The notes under the pieces were generated by a model, which had not been told where the DNA came from, did no database searches, and saw only the letters and a program-made list of their open reading frames with translations. Source: Aedes albopictus (lineage: Eukaryota; Arthropoda; Insecta; Diptera; Culicidae). Taken from it: 64,000 nt of DNA. The DNA is taken from NCBI RefSeq assembly GCF_035046485.1, contig NC_085138.1:329340129-329404128 (forward strand), read 5' to 3'. The translations under genes were made by a program, and so were the position numbers. Positions 21,205 to 33,370 of the stretch are shown here, piece by piece (the stretch's first letter is position 1; each line of letters starts with the position of its first letter).

Positions 21205-21540
21205 CCGATCAAAAGTTTTAGGTCATCTCCTCAAAAACATGTGAATTTTTTAGGCCACCAATTTGGGTCCGATTTCAAAACCCCTGGTCTTATTCAAAAG
21301 ATAATAAGTCAAAGTAACTTTGAACATGATTTATGCTAAACTTTTACAAAAATATTTGTATGTAAACTCAAATTTGAAATATAACCTATTTTCTATTAGC
21401 TTTCAATTTCTTTCTGCCGAACTTGGCTAAAAAACCTAGGAAAAATTATTAAGTAAATTAATTCTTGATGTCATCGATCAAATGTTTGGGGTCACCCCTC
21501 AATATGATGTACCAGTCAAAAGTTTGGTGTCACTTTCGTT
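21205..21540. mobile_element. Remnants of Tc1-like termini
   Basis: Three similar motifs, GATCAAAAGTTTTAGGTCA near 21208, GATCAAATGTTTGGGGTCA near 21476 and CAGTCAAAAGTTTGGTGTCA near 21512, resemble Tc1-type terminal repeats. They are all in the same direction, so no intact element is bounded. There is no transposase. Confidence 0.35.
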
Positions 21541-22430
21541 AAACATGGAAAAGTGATTTGGTGATATCTTCGTCGTCTATAGTTCAATTTTAATTCTTTT
21601 TTGCATCCTCCGTGGGCGAAGACAAGTTGTTGTTTATATTTTACCGACGGGAAAAAAGTGATTAATTTGATGATTAGAACAGCTATTGCTGCATTCTACA
21701 GCAGTACCAAAGAGCGTTTGAGAAGTATGAATTGAGAGATGGTCCAACAAGAGAATTTGGCGAAGCTACTATAGGCCGGCTGCCTTCGTGAAACTTTGCA
21801 TAATTATTCGATTTCCACTGCAATCCAGTTGCTTCAGTCTAATAAGCCATTGGCAAAGTTAAGTGGGAATATCTATAACTATTGGCTAATGTCCGCCTGA
21901 TATAACGGGAATCAGTGCATATGACGAAGTAGATTCTTAACCTACCATTATATGAAACAGTATCTCATAAGGAGTAATACACAAATTATGTCACACAAAA
22001 ATCAACTTTTTTCGAAAACATTTTCTATATCAGCCACACCTTCATATTATCGATTCTGATTCGTATATGTACAAGACAGCTCTTAACGAGTGAAAAAATT
22101 GACAACTTTCCAAAAATAATAAAAAATGGACTGTCAGGTAACATTACAGCTCACTACAGAAATCTTCTAAATTTCTTTTATTTTTCTTGAATGTAGCCAC
22201 TCTTTTTTGATCTAATTCAAACTTTTTCATTCAGTAACAGCATGCTGAGAGTTTCTAGGTTCAATTCCCGGTTGATCCAGGATCCAGGATATTTATAAGA
22301 AAAATTTATAATTTACGATGATTTTACCATCAATTTTTGACGTTAACCTATCTTTCATTGCATACTTGATACATAGCTTTTTACATTATCGAAGATTCCA
22401 TTAATCCCACTCCTGCCCACATACTTCCCT
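21541..22430. other. AT-rich stretch with no recognised feature
   Basis: No coding frames of note and no defined repeats. A B-box-like GGTTCAATTCCCGG near 22260 stands alone. Confidence 0.3.
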
Positions 22431-23991
22431 AGGGAAAAATCCTTCAGGAATTCATGGAATAGTATCTGAAGATATCCAATATCCAAATTAATCCTGGGAG
22501 TAATTCTAGAAGGAGTAATCGAAGAAACCATGGGAGGAATCCCTGGAGAAATCTCTAAATGAATCCCGGTAGCAATCCATGAAAGAATCTCGTGCGCAGA
22601 AGAGAGGTGAGTTTCGGGTCAAAACTTCGTACCCCCCTCTGTGCACGGCCTTACCTGGATGTATCACTAAAATAATCACGGAAGTAATCCCTAGGAAATA
22701 ATCCTGAGAGGAATCCATGAAAGAATCCCGAAATAATTCCTAACAAACATTAAAAGAATCTCAGAAGGATTTTCTGAAATAATCTCCTGGATTCTGGAGC
22801 TTTCTGAAGAATCAATGAAGAAATCATGGAAGCAATCTATGAACAAATTTCTAAACAAATACCGAGAGGATTATTCGAAAGGATGCTGGAAGGAAGCTAC
22901 TGAGAAATTCCTAAGGGAATCCTTGGAAAAATCAATGAAGAAATAAATAAAGGAAATCCAGAAGAAAACAATGAAGAATTTTTTGGAAAAAAAAAACTTG
23001 TAAGAATCCCTGAAGAAATCTTGAGAGGAATCCTTGAAAGAAGCCGAGAAGAATGAATGAAGAAATCTCGGGCTGAAGGAATTTTGCATGAAATCCATGA
23101 AGAAACTTGGGAGAAAGCCCTGAAGAAATGCCAGCGGAACTCGCGGAAGGAATCCTCGAAAAATCTGGGAGTAATAATTGAAAGAATCTTCAAAAAGTCC
23201 TTTTCAGTATCCAAAAAAAAATTGAAAGCATCCAGAGATCACAGAGATGGATCATAGAGAGATTCCCTGAATAGATTGAAGTAATTAAAAAAATAATGTA
23301 GGTATTTCGTGAAAATCCCTGAAAGAATTTCGAAAGCAGTATCTGAAGAAATGCCGGGAGATATCCCTGATGGAATAATTGAAGAAATCTGGGGATGAAT
23401 CCCGAAGAAGTACTGGTACAAATTCTTAAAGGAAACTCTGGAAGAATCAATGAAGGAATCAAGGCAGACATTTCTGAAGAAATTTCTAAAAGGATGCAGG
23501 AGGAATCCCTACAAAAATTCCTAAATAAAATTTTAGAGGAATACCTGAAAGTATACCAGAATCCATCCCCGGGAGAAATCAATGAAGGAATTTCAGAAGT
23601 AATTCCGGAGGAAATCCCCAAAGGAATCCAGGGACGATTGATTGATCTATCTTTATTGCAGAGACTTTCAGCCCTTGGCTGCTTCGTCTCTTACTCCCGG
23701 GACGAATGCTTGAAAGAATTCCTGAATGATTCTCGGAAGGGGGCAACCCGGGAAAAATCAATGAAGAAATCCTGGCAGGAATCCATGTAAGAATGCCGCA
23801 AAAAAAACCTGAAAAATCCTGGAGGAATCTCTGCTGCTGTGTTGGGAATAATCCGTAAATGAATCAAACAAAATCCCATACATCCCAGGAGGAATCTCTA
23901 ATGAAATGTCGGGAAATATTCTTGATGAAATCGCTGAAGAATTCTCTCAAGCAAACTAAGAGGGAATCCCGGGAGAAATCAATGAAAGTTA

Positions 23992-24053
23992 ATTAAAACC
24001 GGCTACTCAGTCTTGAACTAACAAACGACAAAGACTGAGTAGCCGGTTTTAAT
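23992..24053. repeat. Perfect 23-bp hairpin
   Basis: The stem ATTAAAACCGGCTACTCAG plus four more bases at 23992-24014 is exactly complementary to 24031-24053, around a 16-nt loop. It lies in otherwise degenerate satellite, so the perfect match is notable. Confidence 0.85.
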
Positions 24054-24216
24054 AAATTGTTGGAACCATACAGTCGAACCTCCAGCAGAATCAATGAAAG
24101 TGTTCCGGAAGGAATTGCACCCGAATTTCAGAACGAGAAATCCTGGATAAATCCTTAACAGTATCCTGAAGAAATCCCGGAAAGAAGCTTAGAAATTTCG
24201 ACTGGAACTGGATGTT

Positions 24217-24388
24217 ATTGCGTTAAAACCGGCTTAATTCTCATTCTTAATGTATTGATGATTTATTTTATTCTACCCGACGTTTCGGTCATGGGTTTTG
24301 GCCTTTTTTAAAACCCATGGCCGAAACGTTGGATAGAATAAAATAAATCGTCAATACATTAAGACTGAGATAGCCGCTTTAACGCAAT
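24217..24388. repeat. 172-bp palindrome with a CCGAAACGT core
   Basis: The arms run from ATTGCGTTAAAACCGGCT to the centre near 24302 and back with scattered mismatches. Each arm has CCATGRCCGAAACGT and a TAGAATAAAATAAAT block. The outer arm shares TTAAAACCGGCT with the hairpin at 23992. The CGAAACGTCGG-type motif resembles termini of Penelope-like elements (compare 63.2 kb). Confidence 0.75.
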
Positions 24389-24545
24389 ATTATCAGATTC
24401 ATTCAGATATTCCTTGAAGAATATCTGAAGGAATTCGTGGAAGAACATTTTGAGCAATCGCTGGAGGAATCTTTGGAAGAATTTCCCGAAAAAATCTCTG
24501 GGAGAACTGAAATGAATCTTTGGAGAAAAATCTGCATGAACCCTG

Positions 24546-24970
24546 GTGAATAGGCCGTCCCTTATTTGGCAGAAATTGGAAATGTTATAAGTTCGTTAGT
24601 GGAAAATGATCGTTTGAGTCAAGAAATGATCGTGCCAAAATTTGAAGTCCGTATCTCAAGGCTAAGTGGTCCCTCAATGGGCCTAAAGTTGTCAAAAATG
24701 GTATGGGACCATAAAAACATGATTTTTTTTTCGACGAACTTTATTCTTCTAAAACCGGTGATTTTAGGAGCCCAAAGGGCCAAAAATGTGCTTTGATTTG
24801 CAATATCTCCACTCGTACAATCGAAGAATCAGCATTTTTGACAATTTTTTAGATTCCGAAGGAAACCTATTCTATTGTGTTCAAAAACGAGTAGAGATAT
24901 CGCAATTCTAAACACAGTTTCAGCCCTTTAGGGTCCTAAAATCACTAGTTTTAGTAGAATAGCGTATTTT
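24546..24970. other. Unassigned stretch preceding the RTE copy
   Basis: AT-rich non-coding sequence with GGCCGTCCCTTATTTGGC near its start. An element terminus is possible, but I could not match a partner. Confidence 0.3.
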
Positions 24971-24999
24971 TTTTGGTCAAGGGCCGTTTCTTCAACTAC

Positions 25000-25679
25000 A
25001 GCGCATCATCAACGTCCACTGCCCATTCGAAGGGAGACCTGATGACGAGAAAGAAGCGTTCTACGCGCAGTTAGAGCAAACATGCGAGGTTGCTCGCCGC
25101 GTGCCGTGAAAATCGTTGTCGGCGACATGAACGCGCAGGTAGGAAGGGAGGAAATGTTCATACCGGTAATCGGGCGAAACAGCCTGCACGCCGTATGGAA
25201 TGATAACGGCCAGCGATGCGTAAACTTTGCAGCCTCCCGTGGTATGGTAGCCCAAAGTACCTTCTTCCCCCGCAAATATATCCCTTAAGTCACCTGGAGA
25301 TCACCCGACCATCAAACAGAAAACCAAATCGACCACGTTCTAATCGACGATAAATTCTTCTCGGATATAACTAATATCCGCACATACCGCAGTGCGAATA
25401 TAGATTCGGATCACTACTTAGTAGCTGTATGCATGCGTTCAAAACTTTCGACAGTTATCACTACGCGTCGAAGTCGAACGTCGCGACTCAACATCGAGCA
25501 GCTGCGTAACGTAGAAGTGGCTCAAGACTACGCGCAGCAGCTAGCAGTGGCCCTACCAACGGAAGAGCAGTTTGGCGCAGCTACACTTGAAGATGGCTGG
25601 AGGGACATCCGATCCGCCATAGACAGTGAATCAAAATTCATCCATCGCGCAACAATAATGACAAAGTCGCTACCTGCAT
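25000..25679 (+). pseudogene. RTE endonuclease region, broken
   Basis: It encodes the second half of an apurinic-like endonuclease: an IINVHCP segment and then VVGDMNAQVGRE with the catalytic GDMN motif near 25120. The frame breaks just before that motif, and several stops follow between 25286 and 25680. The nicking activity needed for insertion is therefore lost in this copy. Confidence 0.75.
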
Positions 25680-27186
25680 TTGAAAAACGAGAAGAATGCA
25701 GCATGGGCGAGAATGTTGCAACACCATACGAGAGCGAATGAGGCACGTTACATACAGGCGCGGAATAGGCAGAACTCAGTCTTCCGGATGAAGAAGCGCC
25801 AGCAGGAAGAACGAGATCGCGAAGCGATGGAAGAGCTATACCGCGCTAAGGACACACGAAAGTTCTATGAGAAGCTGAACCGCTCACGCAGAGGCTTCGT
25901 GTCACAAGTCGACATGTGCCGAGAAAATTACGGGAATATTCTCACGAGCGAGCGTGAGGTGGCCGACAGGTGGCGGCAGCATCACGATGAGCACCTCAAT
26001 GGCGACGTTGCAAGTACCGAAGGTGGCGTGGTAACAGATTTTGGAGTATGTGCACAGGACGAAAGACTTCCGGCCCCTGACCTCCAAGAGATTGAGGAGG
26101 AGTTTGGCCGGTTGAAAAACAACAAAGCCACTGGGGCAGATCAACTACCCAGTGAGCTTCTAAAATACGGTGGAGAAGCACTGGTGAGAGCACTACACTG
26201 GGTCATTACCAAGATTTGGGAGGAGGAAGTATTACCGGAGGAATGGATGGAAGGTATCGTATGTCCCATCTACAAAAAGGGCGACAAGTTGGATTGCGGG
26301 AACTACCGCGCGATCACACTACTGAGCGCTGCCTACAATATACTCTCTCAAATGTTATGCCGCCGTCTATCACCGATTGCAAGAGAGTTCGTGGGGCAAT
26401 ATCAGGCTGGATTCATGGGTGAACGCGCTACAACGGACCAAATGTTCGCCATCCGCCAGGTGTTGCAGAAATGCCGCGAATACAACGTGCCCACACATCA
26501 CTTGTTCATCGATTTCAAATCGGCGTATGATACAATCGATCGAGAACAGCTATGGCAGATTATGCACGAATACGGATTCCCGGATAAACTGATACGGTTG
26601 ATCAAGGCGACGATGGATCGAGTGATGTGCGTAGTTAGAATATCAGGGACACTCTCGAGTCCCTTCGAATCTCGCAGAGGGCTACGGCAAGGTAATGGTC
26701 TTTCGTGCTTGCTGTTCAACATTGCGTTGGAAGGTGTAATAAGAAGAGCGGGGATAAACACGAGTGGGACGATTTTCACGAAGTCCATTAAGCTGGTTGG
26801 TAACGCTGATGATATTGATATTATAGCTCGCAAACTTGTGACGATGGCGGAAACGTACATCCGACTAAAGAGTGAAGCCAGGCGAATCGGATTAGTCATT
26901 AATGTGTCGAAGACAAAGTACATAATGGCAAAGGGCTCCAGGGAGGAATCACCAAGCCCGCCACCTCGAATTTATTTCGACCGTGATGAAATCGCGGCGG
27001 TTGAAGATTTCGTGTACTTGGGCTCACTTGTGACCGCCGACAGCGACACCAGCAGAGAAATTCAGAGGCGCATTGAGGCAGGAAACCGTGCTTACTTTGG
27101 ACTCCACAGAACTCTACGATCGAATAAAGTTCGCCGTAACACGAAGATAACTATCTACAAAACGCTGATTAGACCGGTCGTCCTCT
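25680..27186 (+). pseudogene. RTE reverse transcriptase, long but damaged frame
   Basis: The 502 codons include a charged linker (residues ~1-130) and the polymerase fingers (NNKATGADQLPSELLKYGG near 148, KKGDKLDCGNYRAITLLSA near 200). Motif A is FIDFKSAYD near 275, followed by motif B and motif C. Motif B reads RQGNGLS instead of RQGDGLS. Motif C reads NADD instead of FADD, retaining both aspartates. The frame ends at a stop near 27187 caused by a one-base loss; the C-terminal block continues in another frame to about 27609. It replicates retrotransposon RNA in active relatives; this copy is probably dead. Confidence 0.85.
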
Positions 27187-27250
27187 AGGGCACGAAACAC
27201 GGACCCTACGTGAAGAGGACCAACGCGCCCTTGGAGTTTTTGAACGGAAG

Positions 27251-27610
27251 GTGTTGCGTACCATCTACGGCGGAGTGCAGATGGAAGACGGGACGTGGAG
27301 AAGGCGAATGAACCACGAGCTGCATCAGCTGCTGAGAGAACCAACCATCGCCCATACCGCGAAAATCGGGAGACTACGGTGGACGGGTCACGTCATCAGG
27401 ATGTCGGATAACAACCCGACTAAAATGGTTCTCGAGAATCATCCGACCGGTACAAGAAGACGTGGTGCGCAGCGAACTAGGTGGATCGACCAAGTGGAGG
27501 ACGATCTACGGACCCTACGCAGAGTGCGGAACTGGAGACAAACAGCCATAGACCGAGTGGAATGGAGACGGCTTCTATGTACAGCAGCAGCCACCCCGCC
27601 CTTAGCCTGA
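27251..27610 (+). pseudogene. C-terminal part of the same RTE frame after the frameshift
   Basis: It starts with LRTIYGGVQMEDGTWRRRMN and contains GRLRWTGHVIRMSD and TGTRRRGAQRTRWIDQVE, the conserved tail of RTE polymerase proteins. It is separated from the main frame by the frameshift at about 27187. Confidence 0.8.
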
Positions 27611-27639
27611 TCGGTAAGGTAAGTAACTCTTCTAGTCTA

Positions 27640-28489
27640 AACTGGATCGAAATACCTAACTATTTGCTCACCTGATCACTGCCGTCGGAATCTCCAAACC
27701 ACTACCCCAAGAAAACCAACCCGCCATATTACATCAAGTGACACACGCTTTTGCTCCGATGCCCTACAAAACCTACCGCACATCGCATCACCGTTTGTCG
27801 GTCCCGAATTGCTCCGCTTTTATGTTAATAATCTACCGGCGTGCGGTGGCACAAGGTGTGCCCCCCAACCGAACCGGTGGTGCACGCACGCGCGGTAGAT
27901 CGGGACCGAAAACCCTCCATCCAACCATCGCATCGCTTCAGATCGCCAAGGCGCGACGCGACACCAAAGGGCGGTCTGTGCTCCAAAAAATATTAATTGC
28001 CATAAAAGCCCAGCCGACGTGAGTGACGCAGATGCACCTACCTACCCTCGGCCACAACACGACACGACTTGGCAAGGGGCTGGGGCATGAACCCACAACT
28101 CCGTCCGGATGAAGATGATCCTACGCGCAAAGGTGGCTCCTCACTACACTAGGTCGGTCACGACTGCCTACGACGCTGGCAATGACGACGACGACGATGC
28201 CAACGATGCCAAAATGCGACTCCTCCAGTTTCAGGTTAAATGGAGCTAATGAAAGACTCGAGCACCAGGCGAAAACCAGACCACCAGCCTCCGAAATGAA
28301 TGCGCAGGAGGTTGGTTGGTTGGTTCACTCGCGTTGAAAATTTTTATAAATGTTTGTATTGCAGTGATTCTCGCTTGGCCCTAATTTGAGGACGAATGCG
28401 GTGCAGACCACGGTGAGGTTTGGCGATTCCATTAAGTCGAGGGGGGAACGCACCGACTTCTGGGGCACGGTGGTGTCTCAGTCTGATCG

Positions 28490-28521
<32 letters not shown>

Positions 28522-29040
28522 CCGCACAATTCTCTTTTCTGCAAGGAAGGAGGCCGCCTGGCACAGTCAAAACGGAAATGACTAATAAAAGTGCACTCTT
28601 CACTTAAATGAGTTTAATTAAGGTGCTGGGGTCGGTAGTTAGTTGAGGAGGGATTTGCATCGGTTCGGTAAGAATTGGCAGCAGGCGCGCTGCACAAGTT
28701 GGACTGGTACGGGTTTTGTTGTGGAATATATTTCGTAACTTATAGACGTACGATATAGAAGTGAAATTTAATTTAAGAAACATTAATTCTATTTTAATGT
28801 TCATTTTAATGTTCATAAAGTATATCTGAAAAATACGTCGAAACGCACATGTGCTGTCCAATCTATCCAACGGACATTTTTTTATTGATTGATTGATTGA
28901 TTTGTCTTTATTAAAGTCAATTTTTTAGTGTGATATGTATCTTTTCAACTTTTCGATAATATCATTGTCAGTTTCTAGCATAGCTTTCAATAGCCATTCA
29001 ACAGTGTACGAAAAAATAAAGCATTGTACGAAATGGTATT
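27640..29040. other. GC-rich unique segment followed by AT-rich DNA
   Basis: 27640-28600 resembles the 19.7-21.2 kb block in composition and lacks transposon features. It contains a trinucleotide microsatellite. After 28600 the sequence becomes AT-rich, with an ATTG microsatellite at about 28885-28902. No exon could be supported. Confidence 0.3.
28488..28513. repeat. CGT trinucleotide microsatellite
   Basis: About eight tandem CGT units with one interruption (GTTGTCGTC follows). Confidence 0.9.
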
Positions 29041-29049
29041 TTTGGTGGT

Positions 29050-30150
29050 GTCCCTCCTGGAGATCCTCCGGGAATTTCACTAGGAATTCTTCCAGGGGTC
29101 TCTAAAAGAATCACTTTAGATATTAAATAATTTTTCTCTAAGAATTTTCCCCGGAACTGTTCCTGTGTTACATCCAGAAGTTTTGCTTGGGTTATATAAG
29201 AAACTACTGCTTGAAGTCATCCAGGAATTCTTGCTGGTATTCCTGCAGAACTTCTTCAGATATTTCTACTGGAACTCCTCTAGGGATGAACCCAAAAATT
29301 CAGTAAGGGTTTCTTATATAATTCCTTTCAAAGTCACTCCGTGGGTTTATCCAGGAATTCCGCTAAAGATTCATTCAAGAATATTTCCTAGGGTTCCTTC
29401 AGGAACTACTGCTGGGTTTCCTCCAGAAGGCCTTGATGCGTTTCTCCTTTGATTTCTACAGGAATTCTTTCAGGAATTGCTTCCGGACTTCTTAATGAAA
29501 CTTTTCCGGGAATCCCTTTAGATATTCCTCAATGGTTTTTCATTCAGGTTCGTCCTGAAGATTTCTTAGAATTCTTTCAGGAACTCCCATTAACATTCCT
29601 CCAGAAGGTCTTGTTTGTATTCCTGAATTTGTGGTTTTTCTTAATTTGTAAGCTTATGATTTTAGCAAGCACTGAATATTAAAAAATAAAAATCACATAA
29701 ATGCATGACGCTGAGGTTTCTCCAGATATTGTTCATCCTGAAAACCATGAAGTGGACCGATAAATTTTTTTCTGATACTTATCATAAAATGCACGCAAAT
29801 TTTCACCAGAAATTCTTCAGGGGATCATTTATATTTTCCTCCAATATTTTATTCCAGTTCTATCGAATATTTTTCCAGTGGCTCTTCCAGATGTTACTTA
29901 TGAATTCTTTCAGATATTCCTTCAGAAATTTATGAATAGATCACAACACTCTTACAGAATTTTCCCTCACAAACTTCCAGTGGTTTGTTCAGGAGAGTCT
30001 CAGATATTTTCAAAAAAAAATGTCATTTCTCAGGAATTTTTGGGAATTCTGTCATTTTTCAGCAACTCTCCTAAAATCCCACCACAGAGCTCTTCAGGAG
30101 ATCTTCCAAAGATTCCTCCAGGAATTCTTCCATATATTTTCAGAGTCGTA
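29050..30150. repeat. Degenerate 12-bp-period repeat
   Basis: Repeated TTCCTCCAGGAATT-type units, interrupted by AT-rich pieces near 29650-29760. The open frames at 29165-30231 are satellite translations. Confidence 0.6.
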
Positions 30151-30374
30151 GCGTGGTTCTACTGCACCCTAAGCACAAAATTTTACCATTGTTATTTTTA
30201 TGAAGTTCTTTTCCAAATTTTTAATGTATAACATTTCAAAATGGCGTAACTGCATTTACAACCAATGCCTTCTCACAAAGCTGTGGAGCGTATCCCATCC
30301 CTCTCGAGCAATCCACTAGCACAAATAGAAAGATAAAATCCACCTCTTTCGATTAATGGATGTGAATTGCGTGA

Positions 30375-32731
30375 CCCAAGTAACACATCGAAACAAGTTG
30401 AAGCTAAAAATATGTTAAATTATGTTACATAAAAGTTTTTTGAAAACATCCCTAGAAAAAACATAGTTTTCACAAGTTTTTAGAGAACATGTGCATCCAA
30501 AATAATGTTTCCAATATGTTTTTTGAAAACAAACTCTGAAATGATTTGCCTCGCCACCCGGCAATGGTTTTGTCACTCAAGTTTGTTATGATTCTCTCAT
30601 AATATGAAATACGCACAAATGTTTGTTTACATTCGTGAACCCTTCAGATCAAAATAGTTCCACTGTTTGGTTCAGCGAGAAGAGATTCCGCTTGGAGCAG
30701 ACGGATTTGTGGATTTTCTCCTCCAGCTTTGGGCCGCTATTAATCCCGCACATTGCCCAAACCGTCGTTAATCAACACATACACCTCAACGAATCTCATC
30801 AGTTATCCTCAGTCTCCCGCACTCGCTGGAAGGCATCACGCCGATGTCAATTATTCACAGGTCCGGGTGAACGTATATGTTTGCCTGTATTTGTCGATAA
30901 AAAAATGTAAACAAACCGATCAGCTGATCGCGACGTCACGTTCGCCAGAAAATTTGTTCGTAGCTTCTGGAACGTGACGTCCCCTTCGGCAACTTCGTGC
31001 GATTTCGGCTTGCCGAAGTTGACATGACACGACTACTACTTCAAAATTATCATATCACAAACACCACTTTGCCCGATGGGCCTAACCTGGTGAAATTTAG
31101 AACATTGGCATCACGCAACGCTTATCTGTTCCTTCTTCTTTTACTTTTGTTATGTTGCTGGGAAGCATAGTCTTCTCCGCTTCAGCGACGAAATTTTCTT
31201 GTCTTCCTCTTTCTCATTTCGAGTGCTGTTGAGTGGCGGATGACCGTACGAGCGGGGATGCATTTATGTTTGTTTTCCTCCCACTGCGGTGATACAGCGA
31301 CGAAGAACGATTCAATTTTACGAAATTTTGCCATTTTCCGTATGATTATGTGACGTATGTTGTTGTGCAAGTCAGCTGATTGATGTTTAGATGCCCTCTC
31401 AATGGAATGTTAAGATTTTTATCATATGTTGTTTTCCAATACTTTTGGATGACATAGCAAAAACATAATAAAACATTTCTTAAGAGACGTTCGTTCAAAT
31501 TATTTTCTCGCAGCGGTGTCACGAACACTAATGCAAATCTACTGGTTGGGAAAACGCTCGTTTGATTTTGCCGGGAACAGCTGATTTTTGTTTACTAATT
31601 TTGACTAGTAACTCAAGAAGTGTTCGTGTGCAACGTGTGCGTACACGCAAGCAGAAACCACTATTGGCAACAATGCTAGATGTAAGTCACAGTGACTTCT
31701 GTGTAACAAAAACTTTCGCTGCCGTGACATGTGTGCTGCTTGGCGATGTGTTGTCAGTTACAGTGTATGTCAAAAAATATTCACTATCAAAACAAATAAA
31801 TAGAAATTATTTGATAGCAGCATGCGAAAACTGGCCTCTGACGCATGAATATTATTTACAGCAACACCAGAGACAACCAGACGTAACATCTAAAACTTTT
31901 TTTTTACTACCACCAATGTTCTCTAAAGCATCATGTAGCTTCTGAGAGTCCAAAATTATTTGAAATTATTAAATAAAAAAAATTATTCGAAAAATTTGTG
32001 CATTATATCCATTAATCGATTATCGTTGTGTTGACCCTACCGAGGAGTATAAATTTAAAAAAAAATACGCTGTTTGTTGAAAATAAAGAATACTAAAAAA
32101 TCACAGTAAGAATGTTTTTGATTGGCACTGTATGCTAGCCTTTTGATGCTACCACCATATTGATTCTTGTTGAAAAATAAACAAGAATTTTCATAAATAT
32201 TCAGTCGATCGAATAGCGCCTCAATTTTGTAGAGGTAAAATGTCATTATCCACGATAAATTTAAAAGCGCACACTTTTTTAGCCTTCAGATCACTTAACT
32301 TTGGATTGTTTTTCAGGTTTACGTTTCTCGATTTTATTTTTGAGTCTGGTTCATCTCAAGATTTTTTTTGCTCTTTTCAGACGAGCTGCTGCCAAAATAA
32401 AATAAATCAATTATACTTTCATGTATTTGTGTTCTCATAATTACTCATGTTTGTCAGGTAATGTTCGGATTTTGTATTTTAAAAGTAATAAACACAACAA
32501 AAATACTCCCGTCTTTAGGCTATAATATGTATTTCATAACATCTCGCTAACATGTTTGTTTGTTTTCATTATGTTTGTTTTCATTACGTTAAAACTTTTG
32601 CAAAACAAAAAACGTGCGCTTTTTCGGTCATGCAAAAGTCATGAAACATGTTGCCGTAACTTTATTCCATGACTGTAAAATGTTTTGGAAAAGTACGAGA
32701 AACTTCTCCATAACAAGGTGTGTTGCTTGGG
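30375..32731. mobile_element. Inner inverted-repeat element, non-coding, 2.36 kb
   Basis: The ends are CCCAAGTAACACA (30375-30387) and the complement of CCCAAGCAACACA (32719-32731). The interior is AT-rich with many TGTTT/AAACA stretches near both ends. It also contains a palindrome CGATCAGCTGATCG and two hairpins at about 30932-31018. The longest frame (31562-31945) has no transposase features. The superfamily is undetermined. Confidence 0.55.
30932..31018. repeat. Two adjacent hairpins
   Basis: GACGTCACGTT at the left pairs with AACGTGACGTC, extended by CCAGAA/TTCTGG with one bulge (30932-30981). Immediately downstream, CTTCGGCAA pairs with TTGCCGAAG. Confidence 0.65.
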
Positions 32732-32999
32732 GAGATGAATGAAATACGACCCACAGCTCTGTGAGAAGGCATTGGTTGCAAAAGCAGTTACGCCCTTTTG
32801 AAATGTTGGTGCCGAATATATTTGGTGTTATTGAAATAAAAATTTTCCGTTTTTATAATATCAAAAACTTACTTAAAGACATTTAATTTTTTACTCGTAA
32901 ATTTCTTCCAGATTTGGGATTTTTTTTATTATTGTTCCTAATTATATGAAAAGCTGTTCTGAAAGTTTTGGAAATTCATAAATAGTTTCGGTTTCATTC

Positions 33000-33360
33000 G
33001 TTAGATTTTCTAAAAATTTTCCGCAGATTTTTTTTCTGGAGTTCCTACAAGAATTTCTCTCTGGCTGTACCCAGATATTTACTTCCTAGGGTTCCTTCAA
33101 AAATGACTGCTGGGATTCCTTCAGAAGTTCTTGATGCGTTTGCTTCATTGATTTCTACTGGGATTTTTCCAGAAGAGTTCTTGGAATTCCTTCAGGAACT
33201 GTTACTGGGATTCCTGTAGAATGTCTAGGTGGTTTTCCTGCAAGACTTTTTCTAGGAATTTCTACAGCAACTCCTATAGGGATGCATTCAGAAATTTATG
33301 AAGGGAGTTTTCCAATAACTCCTCCTCTTCGAATTTATCCAAAATTTTTTATAGAATTTT
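33000..33360. repeat. Degenerate 12-bp-period repeat
   Basis: A short stretch of TTCCTTCAGGAACT / GGAATTCCTTCAG units adjoining the rearranged Penelope-like element. Confidence 0.6.
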
Positions 33361-33370
33361 GTGATTCATT

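Larger units (their letters stand above)
22440..24545. repeat. 2.1-kb field of degenerate 12-bp-period repeat
   Basis: Units of the GGAATCCCTGAAGAAATC type extend over the region and contain two hairpin structures (23992-24053 and 24217-24388). Long frames on both strands, such as 143 and 131 codons, are satellite translations with monotonous Ser/Arg/Phe or Ile/Pro/Gly composition. Confidence 0.7.
24975..27630 (+). mobile_element. RTE-clade LINE (family A), 5'-truncated copy
   Basis: A non-LTR retrotransposon begins inside the endonuclease domain and runs through the reverse transcriptase and a C-terminal block with LRWTGHVIRM. It ends in GGTAAG-type 3' repeats near 27612-27630. The short 3' tail with microsatellite and the single polymerase frame fit the RTE clade (JAM1-like in Aedes). 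The 5' end is lost near 24975, as in target-primed reverse transcription. Other copies of this family lie at 41.65-43.6 kb and, as a fragment, at 9.84 kb. Confidence 0.8.
30231..32806. mobile_element. Outer MITE split by a 2.36-kb insertion
   Basis: The termini are long imperfect inverted repeats: ACATTTCAAAA, then GGCGTAACTGC and CCAATGCCTTCTCACA at the left (30231-30290), with the complement at 32745-32806. Without the internal element (30375-32731) the MITE would be about 220 bp. No clear duplication flanks the outer ends. Confidence 0.65.

Noticed and set aside
20503..21212. Overlapping frames of 98-166 codons on both strands
   Set aside because: GC-rich composition leaves most frames open; no motif, start context or splice structure singles one out.
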